Position numbers and translations under genes: made by a program. Under the pieces are notes generated by a model, which was not told the origin of the DNA, searched no databases, and saw nothing but the letters and a program-made list of their open reading frames with translations. From assembly GCA_009840445.1 (NCBI GenBank), contig VXNS01000016.1, positions 1 to 56,192 of the forward strand: a stretch of DNA of 56,192 nt, given 5' to 3'. Shown piece after piece: positions 8,502 to 17,182 of this stretch (positions within the stretch are counted from its first letter, which is position 1; each line of letters starts with the position of its first letter). This DNA comes from Synechococcus sp. SB0662_bin_14 (GTDB taxonomy: Bacteria; Cyanobacteriota; Cyanobacteriia; PCC-6307; Cyanobiaceae).

Positions 8502-8801
8502 ATGACCTCCTCCGAGAAAAGCCGCTTGGCGGTGCTGGTTGGCGCCTTTGTTACGGTGTTTCTGGCGGAGTTGGGGGACAAGACCCAACTGGCCACCTTG
8601 ATGCTGGCAGCCCAGTCCGGCCACCCCTGGCAGGTGTTCCTTGGCGCTGGCGCCGCCTTGATGACCTCCAGCCTGCTGGGTGTGCTACTGGGGCAATGGC
8701 TGGGTCGCGTTCTGCCCACCAACCTGGTCAAACAGGGGGCTGGAGCCTTGATGGTGGGGCTGGGGCTCTTCTTTTGCGTAAAATTTTATGCGGTTCTGTG
8801 A
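8502..8801 (+). CDS. Half-size UPF0016 (Gdt1/Mnx-type) cation transporter, copy 1
   Basis: A 99-residue membrane protein with about three helices and the family signature ELGDKTQLAT near residue 25. It is one half of the two-fold repeat that makes up full-length Gdt1/TMEM165/Mnx proteins. Those move Mn2+ (and Ca2+) out of the cytoplasm, in cyanobacteria into the thylakoid lumen or periplasm, which supplies or detoxifies manganese for PSII. It is followed 41 bases later by a second half-size gene with the same signature, so the active unit is probably a heterodimer. Metal specificity is inferred from the family. Confidence 0.85.
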   Translation: MTSSEKSRLAVLVGAFVTVFLAELGDKTQLATLMLAAQSGHPWQVFLGAGAALMTSSLLGVLLGQWLGRVLPTNLVKQGAGALMVGLGLFFCVKFYAVL

Positions 8802-8842
8802 TCCATGGATCATCAGAATGTTTTTGAGCACCGCCGCACCCC

Positions 8843-9142
8843 ATGGATGTTGCCCTGGTTTCCTCCACGTTCCTGACCATCCTCCTGGCGGAGTTGGGAG
8901 ACAAGACCCAGTTGGCCACCATGGCCCTGGGCAGTTCCTCCGGGCGGCCACTCATGGTGTTCCTCGGCAGCACCACGGCCCTTCTCCTGGCCAGCCTGTT
9001 GGGGGTTATGGTGGGAGAATCTCTGGCATCCATGGCGCCACCTGCATGGCTACACTTGGCCGCAGGCGTCGGTTTCCTTGCCCAAGGTGTGCGCCTTTTG
9101 TTGGAGGCCAGAGGTGATCTCCCCGCAAGCACCTCCTCTTAA
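8843..9142 (+). CDS. Half-size UPF0016 (Gdt1/Mnx-type) cation transporter, copy 2
   Basis: Second 99-residue UPF0016 repeat, with ELGDKTQLATMAL near residue 15 and three predicted helices. It differs from copy 1 in its N-terminus (much shorter before the motif) and in the loops, so the pair is diverged and not a recent duplication. Starting with MDVALV, it follows copy 1 closely on the same strand. The two halves together reproduce the six-helix architecture of full-length Gdt1 proteins; opposed orientation of the two halves in the membrane would be expected. Confidence 0.85.
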   Translation: MDVALVSSTFLTILLAELGDKTQLATMALGSSSGRPLMVFLGSTTALLLASLLGVMVGESLASMAPPAWLHLAAGVGFLAQGVRLLLEARGDLPASTSS

Positions 9143-9280
9143 CCAGAGGCATTACCCCGGCCCACAGGATCAATCCCCCCGCGCCATGCCACCGCTGCGC
9201 CCAGGGCCGACGCAAACCTTTGCGACAGAGCACCTGCCGTCCCGGCCGCTTGTTTACTCCACAAGACATTTGCCCACGCG

Positions 9281-11545
9281 ATGAAGTTCTCGGTTGCGAA
9301 GCTGTTGAGTCAGCTTCATCCCGATACGCCCACAACCCTCACCCAGCTTCAGAAAAAGCTTTCTCTCAGCGGGACATCAGAGAAAACCCAACTGGACATT
9401 GCCCTGACGGCCCTCAAGGCGTTGGGTTTGCTGCGTCAACAGGATGGCAGACTCTATCTGCAACCCCATGACCATCTGGTTCCCGCTCGTCTGCGTAGCT
9501 CCGGCAAGGGATTCTGCTTCGCCGTGCGGGAAGGCGGCGGCGATATTTATATCCGCGACCAGCATTTGAATCATGCTTGGGACGGGGATCGTGTTCTAGT
9601 CAAAATCGTCCGTGAAGGAGGGCGCCGCCGTTCGCCGGAAGGGATCGTGCAGTGCGTGCTGGAGCGGGCCCACGGGACCCTCCTGGCCGTTCCCAAGCGC
9701 AGTGACCACGGTCTCGTTGCCCAGCCCCTGGATGACCGGTTGCCCCACCCCATCCAACTGCCGGAAGACGACAGCCGCCATCTGGACCCATCCGACCATG
9801 GGGCGGCGGCGGAGGTGCGCCTTGACCGCTTCCCCATCGCCCAACACCCGGCCCAGGGGACAATCACCCGCAGCCTGTCCACCAGCGGCGGCGAGGACCA
9901 GGATCAGCGTCTGATCCAGACCAAACACGGTATTTTCGGTCGCAGCGCCCGCAGCCGCGCCGTTTTGCAGCCGCTGGATCTGCAGCAACGGGAAGACCTG
10001 CGCACCTTGCCCACCCTGCTGTTGGAGGGCTATGGCGTCTCGGATGCGCCGCAACTGCCCGCCCTTTCCCTGGAGACCACCGCCACCGGCAGCAGACTGT
10101 GGGTCCACACTCCGGCGTTGGCAGAGCGTTTTGCGTCGTCGGGATATGCGGACCTCTGGATGCGGGAGCGGGGCGCGGCCATCTGCACGGGCCGCCGTTG
10201 GCAAGGCCTGGTGTCGGCCAAGCTGGTGAAGGCGTCCACGTTTGCGGTGGACGAGGAGCAGGCCGCCGTATCCGTGGCGCTGGACCTGGGTCCCGACGGC
10301 ACGTTGGAAGGCTACCGGTTCTGCTGCTCTTCCATCAAACCCCACGTGCTGCTGAACACCAGGGACTTCCAGGCGTTGGCGCGGCAGGACTTCAAGCTTC
10401 GTGATCAACTCCCCGCCCCGTTGCAACACCTGAAGTCCCACATGGCCATCATCGCCCAGTTGCGCACTGTGCTGGCCGCGGTGCGGCAGCGGCGCCTGGC
10501 TGCAGGGTCCATCGAGCTGGATTTGCGCCGGCCGGCCCTGAAGGCGGTGGGGGATCTGCAAACCGTGGCCCTGGACGAGAAGCTCCAGGGCTGGCTTCCC
10601 CTCGCCCAGGACCACGAGCCCATGGCCTGGTTGCGGGAGGCGGCCCTTGTGGCCAATCGCGCCTTTGGTCAGCACTGTGCGGCCCTGAAACTGCCTGCCT
10701 TTTACGTGCAGAACGCCCCTGCGGAGGCCGGTGATCTGAACGGGGTGGCCAGAACCGCTCTGGGGTTGGAGAGCAACCTGGAATTGGGGCAGGACGGGAA
10801 CGCCCCGGACGGAGCCACCATGGCGGCGGCGTTCCGAGCGGCGGCGCGGAGCCGGGCACTGCAACAGCAGTTGCGCAACGTGGTGAAGCCCTGCACCTTT
10901 GCATCAGAGCCGGGTCCCTACATGCCAGCGGGAGAACGTCAGGCCTATGCCCCGTTTGTTGGTGCTGCACTGCACTACGGGGAGTTGTTCAACCAGCAAC
11001 TCCTGACCACGCTCCTGTGCCACGGCAAGCGCAGCGACGGCTGCCGTCCGCAGGCCGCCGTGGACCTGGCCAGCCACCGGAGCCGGGATCAGGTGTCCTG
11101 GGATGTGCTGTCTCCCCACCACAGCAAGCCCTTCAAGGACGCCCTGGCGGAAGGCCTCTGCCGACATCTGCTGGATCGCAGCCGCTTTGCGGCGGCGGTG
11201 GAGGCGGATTGGATCGCCCTTTGCCAGGCGCGTCACCTGGAGTCCCGTGTGGGGACAACCATGGACGGGTTGATCAGCGGCGTGCAGAGTTACGGCCTGT
11301 TTGTGGAATTGCCCCCCGCCCATGGGGAGGGTCTGGTGCACATCAGCGCTCTGCGGGACGACTGGTACGAATTCCGCGCCCGGCAACATCGTCTTCTGGG
11401 CCGCAAAAGTCAGCGGCAGTTCATGCTGGGGGACACCGTCCCGGTGGAAATTCAGAAGGTGGACGTGCTGCGCAACCAGATTGACCTGGCGGTGGTGACG
11501 GCAGCCTCCCCTGTCGAACCTCCCGAGGTGGCAGGTCGAGCCTGA
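9281..11545 (+). CDS. RNase II/RNase R-like RNB protein lacking catalytic residues
   Basis: A 754-residue protein with the layout of bacterial RNase R: an N-terminal helix-turn-helix-like segment (1-60), two cold-shock domains (about 65-200), an RNB-like domain (about 245-640) and a C-terminal S1 domain (about 665-745, with GLISGVQSYGLFVELP and GLVHIS). The RNB active site normally has a cluster of four aspartates just before the strand reading VHIAD. Here that stretch reads SDAPQLPALSLE before RLWVHTPA, with the acidic cluster gone. The SPIRRY-type arginine region is replaced by GAALHYGELFNQQ. It is therefore probably an RNA-binding protein without exonuclease activity. The frame is intact and long, so it is maintained. 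Confidence 0.85.
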   Translation: MKFSVAKLLSQLHPDTPTTLTQLQKKLSLSGTSEKTQLDIALTALKALGLLRQQDGRLYLQPHDHLVPARLRSSGKGFCFAVREGGGDIYIRDQHLNHAWDGDRVLVKIVREGGRRRSPEGIVQCVLERAHGTLLAVPKRSDHGLVAQPLDDRLPHPIQLPEDDSRHLDPSDHGAAAEVRLDRFPIAQHPAQGTITRSLSTSGGEDQDQRLIQTKHGIFGRSARSRAVLQPLDLQQREDLRTLPTLLLEGYGVSDAPQLPALSLETTATGSRLWVHTPALAERFASSGYADLWMRERGAAICTGRRWQGLVSAKLVKASTFAVDEEQAAVSVALDLGPDGTLEGYRFCCSSIKPHVLLNTRDFQALARQDFKLRDQLPAPLQHLKSHMAIIAQLRTVLAAVRQRRLAAGSIELDLRRPALKAVGDLQTVALDEKLQGWLPLAQDHEPMAWLREAALVANRAFGQHCAALKLPAFYVQNAPAEAGDLNGVARTALGLESNLELGQDGNAPDGATMAAAFRAAARSRALQQQLRNVVKPCTFASEPGPYMPAGERQAYAPFVGAALHYGELFNQQLLTTLLCHGKRSDGCRPQAAVDLASHRSRDQVSWDVLSPHHSKPFKDALAEGLCRHLLDRSRFAAAVEADWIALCQARHLESRVGTTMDGLISGVQSYGLFVELPPAHGEGLVHISALRDDWYEFRARQHRLLGRKSQRQFMLGDTVPVEIQKVDVLRNQIDLAVVTAASPVEPPEVAGRA

Positions 11546-11560
11546 GCCGTGCCCCGGCTC
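11544..11560. terminator. GC-rich hairpin between convergent genes
   Basis: Perfect 6-bp stem GAGCCG/CGGCTC with a TGCCC loop, lying exactly between the stop of the RNB gene (11545) and the stop of the minus-strand ArsS-type gene (11559). No T-run follows, so intrinsic termination is weakly supported. Confidence 0.3.
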
Positions 11561-12521
11561 AAGGCGCGGCCACGGTGGCGCCGCCACAGGAACTGCCTTG
11601 GCCGGCGGTGCAGCCAAAGCAGTGGTCACCTGTGTGGATGCTGCGCCCGGCCAAGGTTTCCGGCATCACGTCGGCAATGGTGTGCCCCGACAAGGGCATG
11701 TCCAGCATCTGGTTGAAGTCGCAGTCATAGAGCTGGCCGTTGGGGGCAACCGACAGGGTGTCGCGGCACATCAGCCCCCGGACGGCACAGGGGTTAAAGG
11801 CGTTTTCCAACACCTGCTGATAGTGCTCCAGGCGGCCTGTTTCCACCAGCCAGTCCCGAAAGCGGGCAATGGGCATGTTGGTCAGGCCGATGAGTTGGTC
11901 AAAGGCGACCCCGTGCTTGGCCAGTTCCTGGCGCCACTGATCCGTGATTTTGTCGCACAGGGGCTGGAGGCGGTCCCCGTCGGGATTGGTCATCAGGGTG
12001 AGCTGGCGCCGGGGATCGCCAGTGCCGTACCCCACGGCCCGGAGGCGGCGCAGAGCTTCCAGGGACTGCTGCCAAGTGCCGTCCCCCCGCTGCCGATCGG
12101 AGTTCTCCCGACCCCAGTGGGGAAGACTGGCCACCACCTCCACCTGGTGGTCCGCCAGCCACTGGGGCAAGTCCTGGTAGGCGGGCACCAGCAGAATGGT
12201 GAGGTTGCAGCGATCAATTACCGGGATGTTCCGTGCCCGCGCCGCCAGCACCAGTTCCCGAAAACGACCATGCATCTCCGGTGCGCCGCCGGTGAGATCC
12301 ACGCACCGGGGCTGGAGACGGTCCATGGCGGCGATGCATTGCCGGACCACGGCATCCGGCATTTGGGTGTGCCCCTGATCCGGCCCGGCCCCCACATGGC
12401 AATGGCTGCACCGCATGTTGCAGAGGCGGCCAAGATTGAGTTGCAGCACACGAAGCGCTTGGGACCGCTCCAGGCGCTGCCCCGCAGCGGCTAGGCGGAT
12501 GTTGAAGGTGCTGGCAACCAT
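11559..12521 (-). CDS. arsS: Radical SAM protein of the ArsS (arsenosugar biosynthesis) family
   Basis: Radical SAM enzyme of 320 residues. It has the CxxxCxxC cluster at Cys34, Cys38 and Cys41 (CNMRCSHC), then DLTGGAPEMH and RCNLTILL, which mark the ArsS/'radical SAM-Cys-rich' family. The Cys-rich C-terminus has CDFNQ and HCFGCTAGQGSSCGG. Characterised members form dimethylarsinoyl adenosine derivatives on the way to arsenosugars, a detoxification route common in marine phototrophs. The start is set at ATG 12521; a longer open frame upstream runs antiparallel through the neighbour's coding region and has no protein-like features. The gene overlaps the end of the GH57 gene by 31 bases on the same strand. 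No arsM or other ars gene is adjacent. Confidence 0.85.
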   Translation of the reverse strand: MVASTFNIRLAAAGQRLERSQALRVLQLNLGRLCNMRCSHCHVGAGPDQGHTQMPDAVVRQCIAAMDRLQPRCVDLTGGAPEMHGRFRELVLAARARNIPVIDRCNLTILLVPAYQDLPQWLADHQVEVVASLPHWGRENSDRQRGDGTWQQSLEALRRLRAVGYGTGDPRRQLTLMTNPDGDRLQPLCDKITDQWRQELAKHGVAFDQLIGLTNMPIARFRDWLVETGRLEHYQQVLENAFNPCAVRGLMCRDTLSVAPNGQLYDCDFNQMLDMPLSGHTIADVMPETLAGRSIHTGDHCFGCTAGQGSSCGGATVAAP

Positions 12522-14071
12522 GGCTCGAGGTTCAGGTCTGGGAATAGATTGTCTTCTGACTCCACGGCTTTCAACCAGTCTGGCGGGGGTTCCTGGCCGG
12601 AATTCAATGCATCGGCCAGCGTTTGGAAGCGTTCCACATGGCAATGAATCTGCTCCCGGGCCAAATCCGTTGTGGTGCCGGAGCGGAGAATGAAGCTCCA
12701 ATCCGAGCTTTGCAGGAGCAACAACTCTCGGGCCGCCTGGCGCAAGAGGTGTTGCCTCTGCTTGTGGTGTCCATGCCTGGCCGCCAGGCTTTCCATGCGC
12801 AGCCCGCAGCGATGCCAGAGGGGAATGGCCCAGGCGTTGGTGTCGTTCAGCCAGTAGCTGTGGTAGCCCCCCTGCCCCCAACTGGACGGGGCCGGACGGC
12901 AGAGTTGCAACTGGGGGGAATCCTCCAGGCAACGGCGCAGGGTGGTGAACCTGAGTTGACGGCGGGGCGCCTCCCGCCACAGGGCTGCAAGGAATCGGGG
13001 TCCCTCGTACCACCAGTGGCCGAACAACTCCGCATCAAAGGGGGCCACCACCAGGGGAGCCCGCCCCCCCATGGCCAGTTGTAACTGCCGCAACTGCCGG
13101 ACCCGCCCCTGGACGTAGTCCTCGGCATCCGCTTGCACCTGAACCTCCGCATCCTCGGGGACGTAAGGGGGTTTGTGCTCCAAGGGGCAGGACGGCGGCC
13201 CAACCGCGTGCAGCTTGAGACCCAGGGGGCGGGCACTGGGGATTGCCATCTCCTGCAATTGCTCCAGGGGCAAATCCCAGCCCAGATCCCGGTAAAACTC
13301 CCGGTAGCAGGCCTGTCCCGGATAGCCGTCCCGGGCCGACCACACCGGCAATGTGGCGGTGCTGTCCCGCCCCATAAACGCCACGGCCCCCGGTGAGCAG
13401 ATGGGGGCATAGATGCCGTAGCGGGGGCGGGGCAGGGCCTGAAGCAACCCGTGGGCATCCAGAACGGCGTAGCGGAGCCCTTCCGCCGCCATCAGACGGT
13501 CCAGCCCCTCGAAGTAGGCACATTCCGGCAGCCAGACGCCCAGGGGGGCGCAGCCCAGATGGTGCCGATGGTGCTCCACCGCAACCCGCAACTGGGCCAC
13601 CACAGCGGAGCGGGGCTCCCGCAGGAGTGGCAGGTAGCCATGGGTGGCGCCACAGGTGAGCAGATCCAGCACCCCCTGCCGCTGCAACTCTTGAAAGGCG
13701 GGAATCAACCGCCCCTCCAGTTGGTGCCAGAACGCCAGCATGGCCTCAAGCTGTTGGCTCAGGTGGGCAGCGGCATGGTGGTGCTCGGGGGGCGCCCACT
13801 CCAGAAGCCGCTGACGGCAGGCGACCCAGCCGGGGAAACGGCCACAGAGCAACGGGTCCGCCAGCATGGCCAGCAGGGTGGGGGAGAGGCTGAGGCTTAG
13901 GGCCGGGGCCTGCCGGGGATCTTCAGCGCTGCGTTGCAGGTGGTGGAGCAGGGGAAGATAGCTCTCCAAGACAGCCTGGTGAAACCAGTCCTCCTGCAAA
14001 CTTCCCGCCTGCAGACGGCGCACGAAGGGCAAGTGGCCGTGCAGCACCAATGCCAGGTGTCCTGCTGCCAT
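12491..14071 (-). CDS. GH57 glycoside hydrolase, probable 1,4-alpha-glucan branching enzyme/amylase
   Basis: Family 57 (beta/alpha)7-barrel protein of 526 residues with a DUF1957-type C-terminal helical part. The N-terminal LVLHGHLPFVR carries the conserved HGHLP. The nucleophile region GVWLPECAY places Glu183, and the acid region PFDAELFGHWWYEG places Asp346, so both catalytic residues are kept. It likely acts on storage glycogen as a branching or amylolytic enzyme in the cytoplasm. It is divergent from leuA, with about 85 bases between the likely start codons. Activity within GH57 cannot be fixed from motifs alone. Confidence 0.88.
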   Translation of the reverse strand: MAAGHLALVLHGHLPFVRRLQAGSLQEDWFHQAVLESYLPLLHHLQRSAEDPRQAPALSLSLSPTLLAMLADPLLCGRFPGWVACRQRLLEWAPPEHHHAAAHLSQQLEAMLAFWHQLEGRLIPAFQELQRQGVLDLLTCGATHGYLPLLREPRSAVVAQLRVAVEHHRHHLGCAPLGVWLPECAYFEGLDRLMAAEGLRYAVLDAHGLLQALPRPRYGIYAPICSPGAVAFMGRDSTATLPVWSARDGYPGQACYREFYRDLGWDLPLEQLQEMAIPSARPLGLKLHAVGPPSCPLEHKPPYVPEDAEVQVQADAEDYVQGRVRQLRQLQLAMGGRAPLVVAPFDAELFGHWWYEGPRFLAALWREAPRRQLRFTTLRRCLEDSPQLQLCRPAPSSWGQGGYHSYWLNDTNAWAIPLWHRCGLRMESLAARHGHHKQRQHLLRQAARELLLLQSSDWSFILRSGTTTDLAREQIHCHVERFQTLADALNSGQEPPPDWLKAVESEDNLFPDLNLEPWLPAPSTSA

Positions 14072-14122
14072 GACCTTTGCTGCGCTGATTCAAACATTAC
14101 GCTGCACTGGCCCCCATGGGCT

Positions 14123-14128
14123 TAGAAT
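14123..14128 (+). promoter_or_regulatory. Possible -10 element of leuA promoter
   Basis: TAGAAT hexamer in the short gap between divergent GH57 and leuA genes, with a poor -35 candidate (TTACGC, 14097-14102; spacing 20). If used, transcription would begin near 14135. It is a weak match and rests on position. Confidence 0.3.
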
Positions 14129-14156
14129 GCGTTAACTCACAGTGATTCCGCATAGG

Positions 14157-15833
14157 ATGTCTTCCCACCGCTCACCTGCGCCGCCTGGGACCATGCGGGC
14201 CAAGGATCCCGGGCGCGTTCTCGTTTTCGACACCACCCTCCGGGACGGGGAGCAGTCCCCGGGCGCCAGCCTCAACCTGGAAGAAAAGCTGGTGATTGCC
14301 CAGCAACTGGCTCGGCTCAACGTGGACATCATTGAGGCCGGTTTCCCCTTCGCCAGCGAAGGGGACTTTGCGGCGGTGCAGCGGATTGCCCAGGTGGTGG
14401 GCACAGACAACGGCCCGGTGATCTGCGGGCTTTCCCGCGCCGCAAAAGGGGACATTGAAGCCTGTGCCCGCGCCATTGCTCCGGCTGCACGGAAGCGCAT
14501 CCACACCTTCATCGCCACCAGCGACATTCACCTCAAGCACAAGCTGCGCAAAACCCGCCGTGAGGTGCTGGAGATCGTGCCGGAGATGGTGGCCCATGCC
14601 GCATCCTTCTGCGACGACGTTGAATTCTCCTGCGAAGACGCCGCCCGCAGCGATCCGGAATTTCTCTACAAAGTGATCGAGGCCGCCATTGCCGCAGGGG
14701 CCACTACCATCAACATCCCCGACACCGTGGGATACACCACGCCGGAAGAATTTTTTCAGCTTATTACCGGCATTGACGCCCACGTGCCCAACATGGATCA
14801 GGCGGTGATCTCCGTTCACGGTCACAACGACCTGGGCCTGGTGGTGGCCAACTTCCTGGCGGCCGTGAGGGCCGGCGCCCGCCAACTGGAATGCACCATC
14901 AACGGCATCGGGGAGCGGGCCGGTAATGCCGCCCTGGAGGAGTTGGTCATGGCCATGCACGTGCGCCGCCAGCTTTTCAATCCCCTCCTGGGTCGACCTG
15001 CCGACAGTGAACAGCCCCTGACAGCCATCAACACCAAAGAGATCTACCGCACCTCCCGGTTGGTCTCCAACCTCACGGGCATGTTGGTGCAGCCCAACAA
15101 GGCCATTGTGGGGGCCAACGCCTTTGCCCACGAGTCCGGCATCCACCAGGACGGTGTGCTCAAGAACCGCATCACCTACGAGATCATGGATGCCCGCACC
15201 ATCGGTCTCAAGCAAAATCGCATCAGCCTGGGCAAGCTGTCCGGGCGCAACGCCTTCCGCAACCGCCTGGAGGAGTTGGGGTACAACCTTGCTCCCGAAG
15301 ATCTCGACCAGGCCTTCCGCCGCTTCAAGGAGTTGGCGGACCGCAAGCGGGACGTCACCGATCTGGATCTGCAAACCATCGTCAGTGACCAGGCGCAGCA
15401 GGTGGACGCCACCTACACCCTCAAGCTGGTGCAGGTGAGTTGCGGCACCAACCTGCGCCCCACCGCAACGGTCACCCTGGAGGACAGCCAGGGGGGGCTG
15501 GCCACCACGGCCGCCATTGGCACAGGTCCCGTGGACGCGGTGTGCCGCGCCATTGACGATTTGGTGAAGGTGCCCAACGATCTGGTGGAGTTCAGCATCC
15601 AGGCGGTCACCGAGGGGATTGATGCCCTGGGGGTGGTCACCATTCGCCTGCGCCAGGGGGAACTGCTCTGCTCCGGGTACTCCGCCGACACTGACGTGGT
15701 GGTGGCCTCAGCCCAGGCCTTCGTGGCAGCCCTGAACCGGCTCCTGGTGCTCAGCAAGCACCCCTCCACCCATGCCCAGCACAGTGAGATTCCACAATCT
15801 CAACCAGATACCGCCATGGCTGCTTCCCCCTGA
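14157..15833 (+). CDS. leuA: 2-isopropylmalate synthase
   Basis: Condenses acetyl-CoA with 2-oxoisovalerate, the first committed step of leucine synthesis. The protein has about 558 residues: a TIM barrel with [12 protein letters not shown] near the start, [10 protein letters not shown] carrying the metal-binding His pair, and [12 protein letters not shown]. It ends in a full LeuA dimer/regulatory domain ([14 protein letters not shown]), so feedback inhibition by leucine is expected. The start is ambiguous: GTG 14142, ATG 14157 and ATG 14193 (before AKDPGRVL) are in frame, and the first 17 residues are not conserved-looking. The 3' end overlaps the convergent lipoate ligase by 34 bases. Confidence 0.95.
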   Translation: MSSHRSPAPPGTMRAKDPGRVLVFDTTLRDGEQSPGASLNLEEKLVIAQQLARLNVDIIEAGFPFASEGDFAAVQRIAQVVGTDNGPVICGLSRAAKGDIEACARAIAPAARKRIHTFIATSDIHLKHKLRKTRREVLEIVPEMVAHAASFCDDVEFSCEDAARSDPEFLYKVIEAAIAAGATTINIPDTVGYTTPEEFFQLITGIDAHVPNMDQAVISVHGHNDLGLVVANFLAAVRAGARQLECTINGIGERAGNAALEELVMAMHVRRQLFNPLLGRPADSEQPLTAINTKEIYRTSRLVSNLTGMLVQPNKAIVGANAFAHESGIHQDGVLKNRITYEIMDARTIGLKQNRISLGKLSGRNAFRNRLEELGYNLAPEDLDQAFRRFKELADRKRDVTDLDLQTIVSDQAQQVDATYTLKLVQVSCGTNLRPTATVTLEDSQGGLATTAAIGTGPVDAVCRAIDDLVKVPNDLVEFSIQAVTEGIDALGVVTIRLRQGELLCSGYSADTDVVVASAQAFVAALNRLLVLSKHPSTHAQHSEIPQSQPDTAMAASP

Positions 15834-16588
15834 AGCACAGTCGGGCCATGTTCCATGGGCAGTCGGGCCATGGCTGTCCATGTGCCGGGGCCGGGCTGCC
15901 AGCAACGCCACTGGCGCAGGCCCAGTTGCTCCATGAGCGCTTGACGCAGCAACTGTTGGAGGCTGGGCAGTTCGGAGGGATGCACGGGAATGCCTGGCGG
16001 CGCCGCTTGGCCAAACACCTGTTGCCATAACACGGAAGGCGGAGACCCCAGCACCATCTCCCCATGTTGCAGCAGCGCACGCCGGCTCCTGCGCTGGGCA
16101 CTGCCAATGCGCTTGTTCCCGTCTTTGGCGTCCACTAGGTCCGCGGCGGTGGCGCGGTCAAAGCAATGGCTGCTGGTCAGTCCGGCCGGGTCCTGGCCAA
16201 ACACCAGGGGATGACCCAACCGGGCGAAGACCTGCTGCAACCAGCGGCAGCAGAAGCGATAACGCTCCACCCCGGTGCGGCCGGACACCATGGCCATGGG
16301 CAACACCAGGGCATAGGTGAGACCGCTGCCGTGCAGGACCGCCGAACCGCCACTGGGGCGCCGCGCCAGTTCCAGGTGTCCCTGCCGGGCCAGGGCATCC
16401 CATGGCGGCGGATAGGAGCGCTGATGACGGCCCAGGGAGAGACAGGGCCACGGCCAGTGGTAGAACCGCAGCACAGGCCCCAGCGCCCCAGCGTCCACAG
16501 CTTTGAGCAGCCAGTGGTCAAGGGTCATCTGCCAGGCCCCTTGCAACACCATGTTCGGCAACACCACCAGTTCTGCCGGAGACCTCAT
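15800..16588 (-). CDS. Lipoate-protein ligase A family (BPL/LPL fold)
   Basis: A 262-residue BPL/LPL-fold protein, probably transferring lipoate or octanoate to lipoyl domains of 2-oxoacid dehydrogenases and the glycine cleavage H-protein. The ligand loop [22 protein letters not shown] matches the RRxSGGGAVxH motif of the family, and [10 protein letters not shown] has the lysine expected to contact the acyl-adenylate. It is coupled by a 4-base ATGA overlap to the PhoU-like gene upstream. It overlaps the leuA 3' end in convergent orientation. An octanoyltransferase-like activity is a possible alternative. Confidence 0.82.
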   Translation of the reverse strand: MRSPAELVVLPNMVLQGAWQMTLDHWLLKAVDAGALGPVLRFYHWPWPCLSLGRHQRSYPPPWDALARQGHLELARRPSGGSAVLHGSGLTYALVLPMAMVSGRTGVERYRFCCRWLQQVFARLGHPLVFGQDPAGLTSSHCFDRATAADLVDAKDGNKRIGSAQRRSRRALLQHGEMVLGSPPSVLWQQVFGQAAPPGIPVHPSELPSLQQLLRQALMEQLGLRQWRCWQPGPGTWTAMARLPMEHGPTVLQGEAAMAVSG

Positions 16589-16935
16589 GGATCGGCGTCC
16601 ATAGCACCATGGTTGATGCGACAGCTTACGTTGACGCCATGATCAGCCAACCGCTCCAGGGCGCGAATCGCAAGGGCGGTCAAAACGACAACCTCCCGTG
16701 GCATGGATTCAAGGAGGCGCCCCTTGGTGAGTTGCCCATAGATGGTGGCATAGTCCTGATCCACCAGGTCATCCAGGGCAACGAGACGCTGCCCGGCACC
16801 AGCATCGTTGCGACTCAGGGCCTCAAGGACCAGGCAAAGGGACTCGTCCACTATGGAGCCAAGGCGCAACGCCTGAAGCTTCAGGGTGCGTTGGTCCCCA
16901 TGGAACGGCTGCCGCAACAGACGAAGAGGCCTCAT
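16585..16935 (-). CDS. Single-domain PhoU-like protein
   Basis: A 116-residue all-helical protein matching one PhoU helical bundle. The C-terminal half has the PhoU consensus (VVVLTALAIRALERLADHGV), and the middle reads VALDDLVDQDYATIY, like the acidic repeat where PhoU binds metal. Normal PhoU proteins carry two such bundles (about 220 residues), so this is a half-length form. No pst or phoB/phoR genes are near. It overlaps the lipoate ligase start by 4 bases. A link to phosphate control is a family inference only. Confidence 0.65.
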   Translation of the reverse strand: MRPLRLLRQPFHGDQRTLKLQALRLGSIVDESLCLVLEALSRNDAGAGQRLVALDDLVDQDYATIYGQLTKGRLLESMPREVVVLTALAIRALERLADHGVNVSCRINHGAMDADP

Positions 16936-17012
16936 CCTACGCCTTGTAACAGGACTGAAAAGCCATGGTTGTCATGCCTGAGAATGAACACGACTTCAAC
17001 TCGTCTTGATCT
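16936..17012. other. Intergenic leader between divergent phoU-like gene and psaM
   Basis: Contains no frame with protein character. It must hold the promoters for the minus-strand phoU-lipoate ligase pair and the plus-strand psaM transcript. No clear -10/-35 pair was identified. Confidence 0.3.
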
Positions 17013-17105
17013 GTGGACCAAACGCAGGTTTTCATCGCCCTGGTGGTGGCTCTTCATGCGGCTGTGCTGGCCGTTCGCCTTTCTGTTGCGTTGTATCGCT
17101 CCTGA
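17013..17105 (+). CDS. psaM: Photosystem I subunit XII (PsaM)
   Basis: A 30-residue single-helix thylakoid protein of photosystem I. The translation starts at GTG 17013 (VDQTQVF) and runs through a hydrophobic span to ALYRS, matching the PsaM pattern (TQVF.ALV.AL...LA.RL...LY). A stop codon lies directly two codons upstream, so no longer start is possible. It was probably missed by standard callers because of size and the GTG start. Its position shortly upstream of por fits the arrangement I recall in marine picocyanobacteria. Confidence 0.85.
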   Translation: MDQTQVFIALVVALHAAVLAVRLSVALYRS

Positions 17106-17182
17106 AGCCCTGATCTCTGCCCACCAATTTTCAGGTCAATCCTCGGGCACGTGGTCGGGCATGTGGTCGGTTCACTGACGTC

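Noticed and set aside
12522-13013. Extension of the ArsS-type gene by 164 codons
   Set aside because: The extension overlaps the GH57 gene in another frame and lacks any conserved segment; the radical SAM domain starts normally after ATG 12521.
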